NCBI GenBank assembly: GCA_035308365.1
Contig: DATGGU010000018.1
Location: forward strand, 1 to 6,929
Origin: PALSA-505 sp035308365
GTDB taxonomy: Bacteria > Actinomycetota > Actinomycetes > Streptosporangiales > Streptosporangiaceae
DNA length: 6,929 bases
Direction of reading: 5' to 3'
Shown here: positions 6,651 to 6,929 of the stretch, in pieces
How positions within the stretch are numbered: position 1 is the stretch's first letter
Layout: each line of letters opens with the position of its first letter
Notes under the pieces: model-generated
Told to the model about the DNA's origin: nothing
Database searches by the model: none
The model's input: the letters and a program-made list of their open reading frames with translations, nothing else
Made by a program: the position numbers and the translations under genes

Positions 6651-6929
6651 TCAGGTTGGGTGCGGGATGGCCTGGACGCGCTGCCAGGCGGTAGTGATCG
6701 CCTCTGCCCAGGTCCAGGTGGCGGCGATTTTCAGGGTTCTGCGGCGTCCGCCGCGGACGAGGCGGGCGGCGGCGTGCAGGACGCGGTAGCGCAGGGTCTT
6801 CGGCTCCGCTCTTGCGAGGTCGCCGTCCAGGGCCAGGAGTTTCAGCCAGGACAGCAGGATGCAGGCGGTCATGGCGGCGTCGGGCCAGACCTTGTTCAGC
6901 CCGTAGTCATGTGAGGGGAAATGTCCCAG
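6651..6929 (-). CDS. IS1380-family transposase, C-terminal 92 residues (enters from the right edge)
   Basis: The complement from the right edge reads open to the stop at 6651-6653. It contains LGHFPSHDYGLNKVWPDAA at the edge, followed by TACILLSWLKLLALDG, AEPKTLRYRVLHAAARLVRG and IAATWTWAEAITTAWQRVQA. This is the characteristic tail of DDE transposases of the IS1380 type in actinobacteria, from recognition rather than a search. Full-length proteins have roughly 450 residues, so the catalytic DDE residues are mostly or wholly outside. The visible part shows no frameshift or internal stop, so the copy may be intact. Confidence 0.85.
   Translation of the reverse strand: MGHFPSHDYGLNKVWPDAAMTACILLSWLKLLALDGDLARAEPKTLRYRVLHAAARLVRGGRRRTLKIAATWTWAEAITTAWQRVQAIPHPT

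Larger units (their letters stand above)
6560..6929 (-). mobile_element. One end of an IS1380-family insertion sequence (continues past the right edge)
   Basis: The element is recognised by its transposase C-terminus. Only the 3' side is in the window; the bulk lies to the right. The left limit given here is approximate: no terminal inverted repeat or target duplication could be confirmed because the other end is not available. Confidence 0.55.

Overview
The window is high-GC DNA with strong G/C preference at third codon positions, GTG/TTG alternative starts and secreted glycosidases of a type common in filamentous soil actinobacteria. I read it as an accessory stretch of an actinomycete chromosome. 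No ribosomal RNA, tRNA or CRISPR array is visible.

Left part (1-2001). The 5' part of a class I polyhydroxyalkanoate synthase gene (phaC) runs leftward out of the window from a clear start at 807. Facing away from it is a stretch of gene wreckage. The N-terminal piece of a small 2-oxo-acid-dehydrogenase E2-like acyltransferase (about 1034-1297) is joined, in a different reading frame, to the middle of a LuxR/NarL-type sensor histidine kinase (about 1298-2001). The kinase has lost its N-terminal sensor and most of its ATP-binding domain. From family knowledge, these three gene types often sit together in actinobacterial stress/dormancy clusters, so this looks like an eroded remnant of one. That link is inference.

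Centre (2002-6293). This is the intact, active-looking part. A perfect 8+8 inverted repeat (2085-2108) is followed by a promoter with a consensus -35 (TTGACA). Its -10 region is overlapped by an imperfect AT-rich palindrome that could bind a sugar repressor. It drives two secreted glycoside hydrolase genes separated by 73 bp with no visible terminator between them. The first is a 988-aa GH2 protein of the exo-beta-D-glucosaminidase (CsxA) subfamily, with the subfamily's Asp/Glu catalytic pair but altered pocket residues and no C-terminal carbohydrate-binding module. The second is a 346-aa single-domain GH18 chitinase-like enzyme. A plausible division of labour is that GH18 cuts chitin or partly deacetylated chitin outside the cell and GH2 removes sugars from the non-reducing ends of the products.

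Right part (6294-6929). About 300 bp without a supported gene are followed by an intrinsic-terminator-like hairpin with a T-run reading rightward, and then by the C-terminal 92 codons of a leftward IS1380-family transposase that continues past the window edge. The operon is therefore bordered by decayed genes on one side and an insertion sequence on the other.

I did not find a wholly new system. The points most worth a second look are the divergent GH2 active site, the regulatory region before it, and the chimeric gene remnant.
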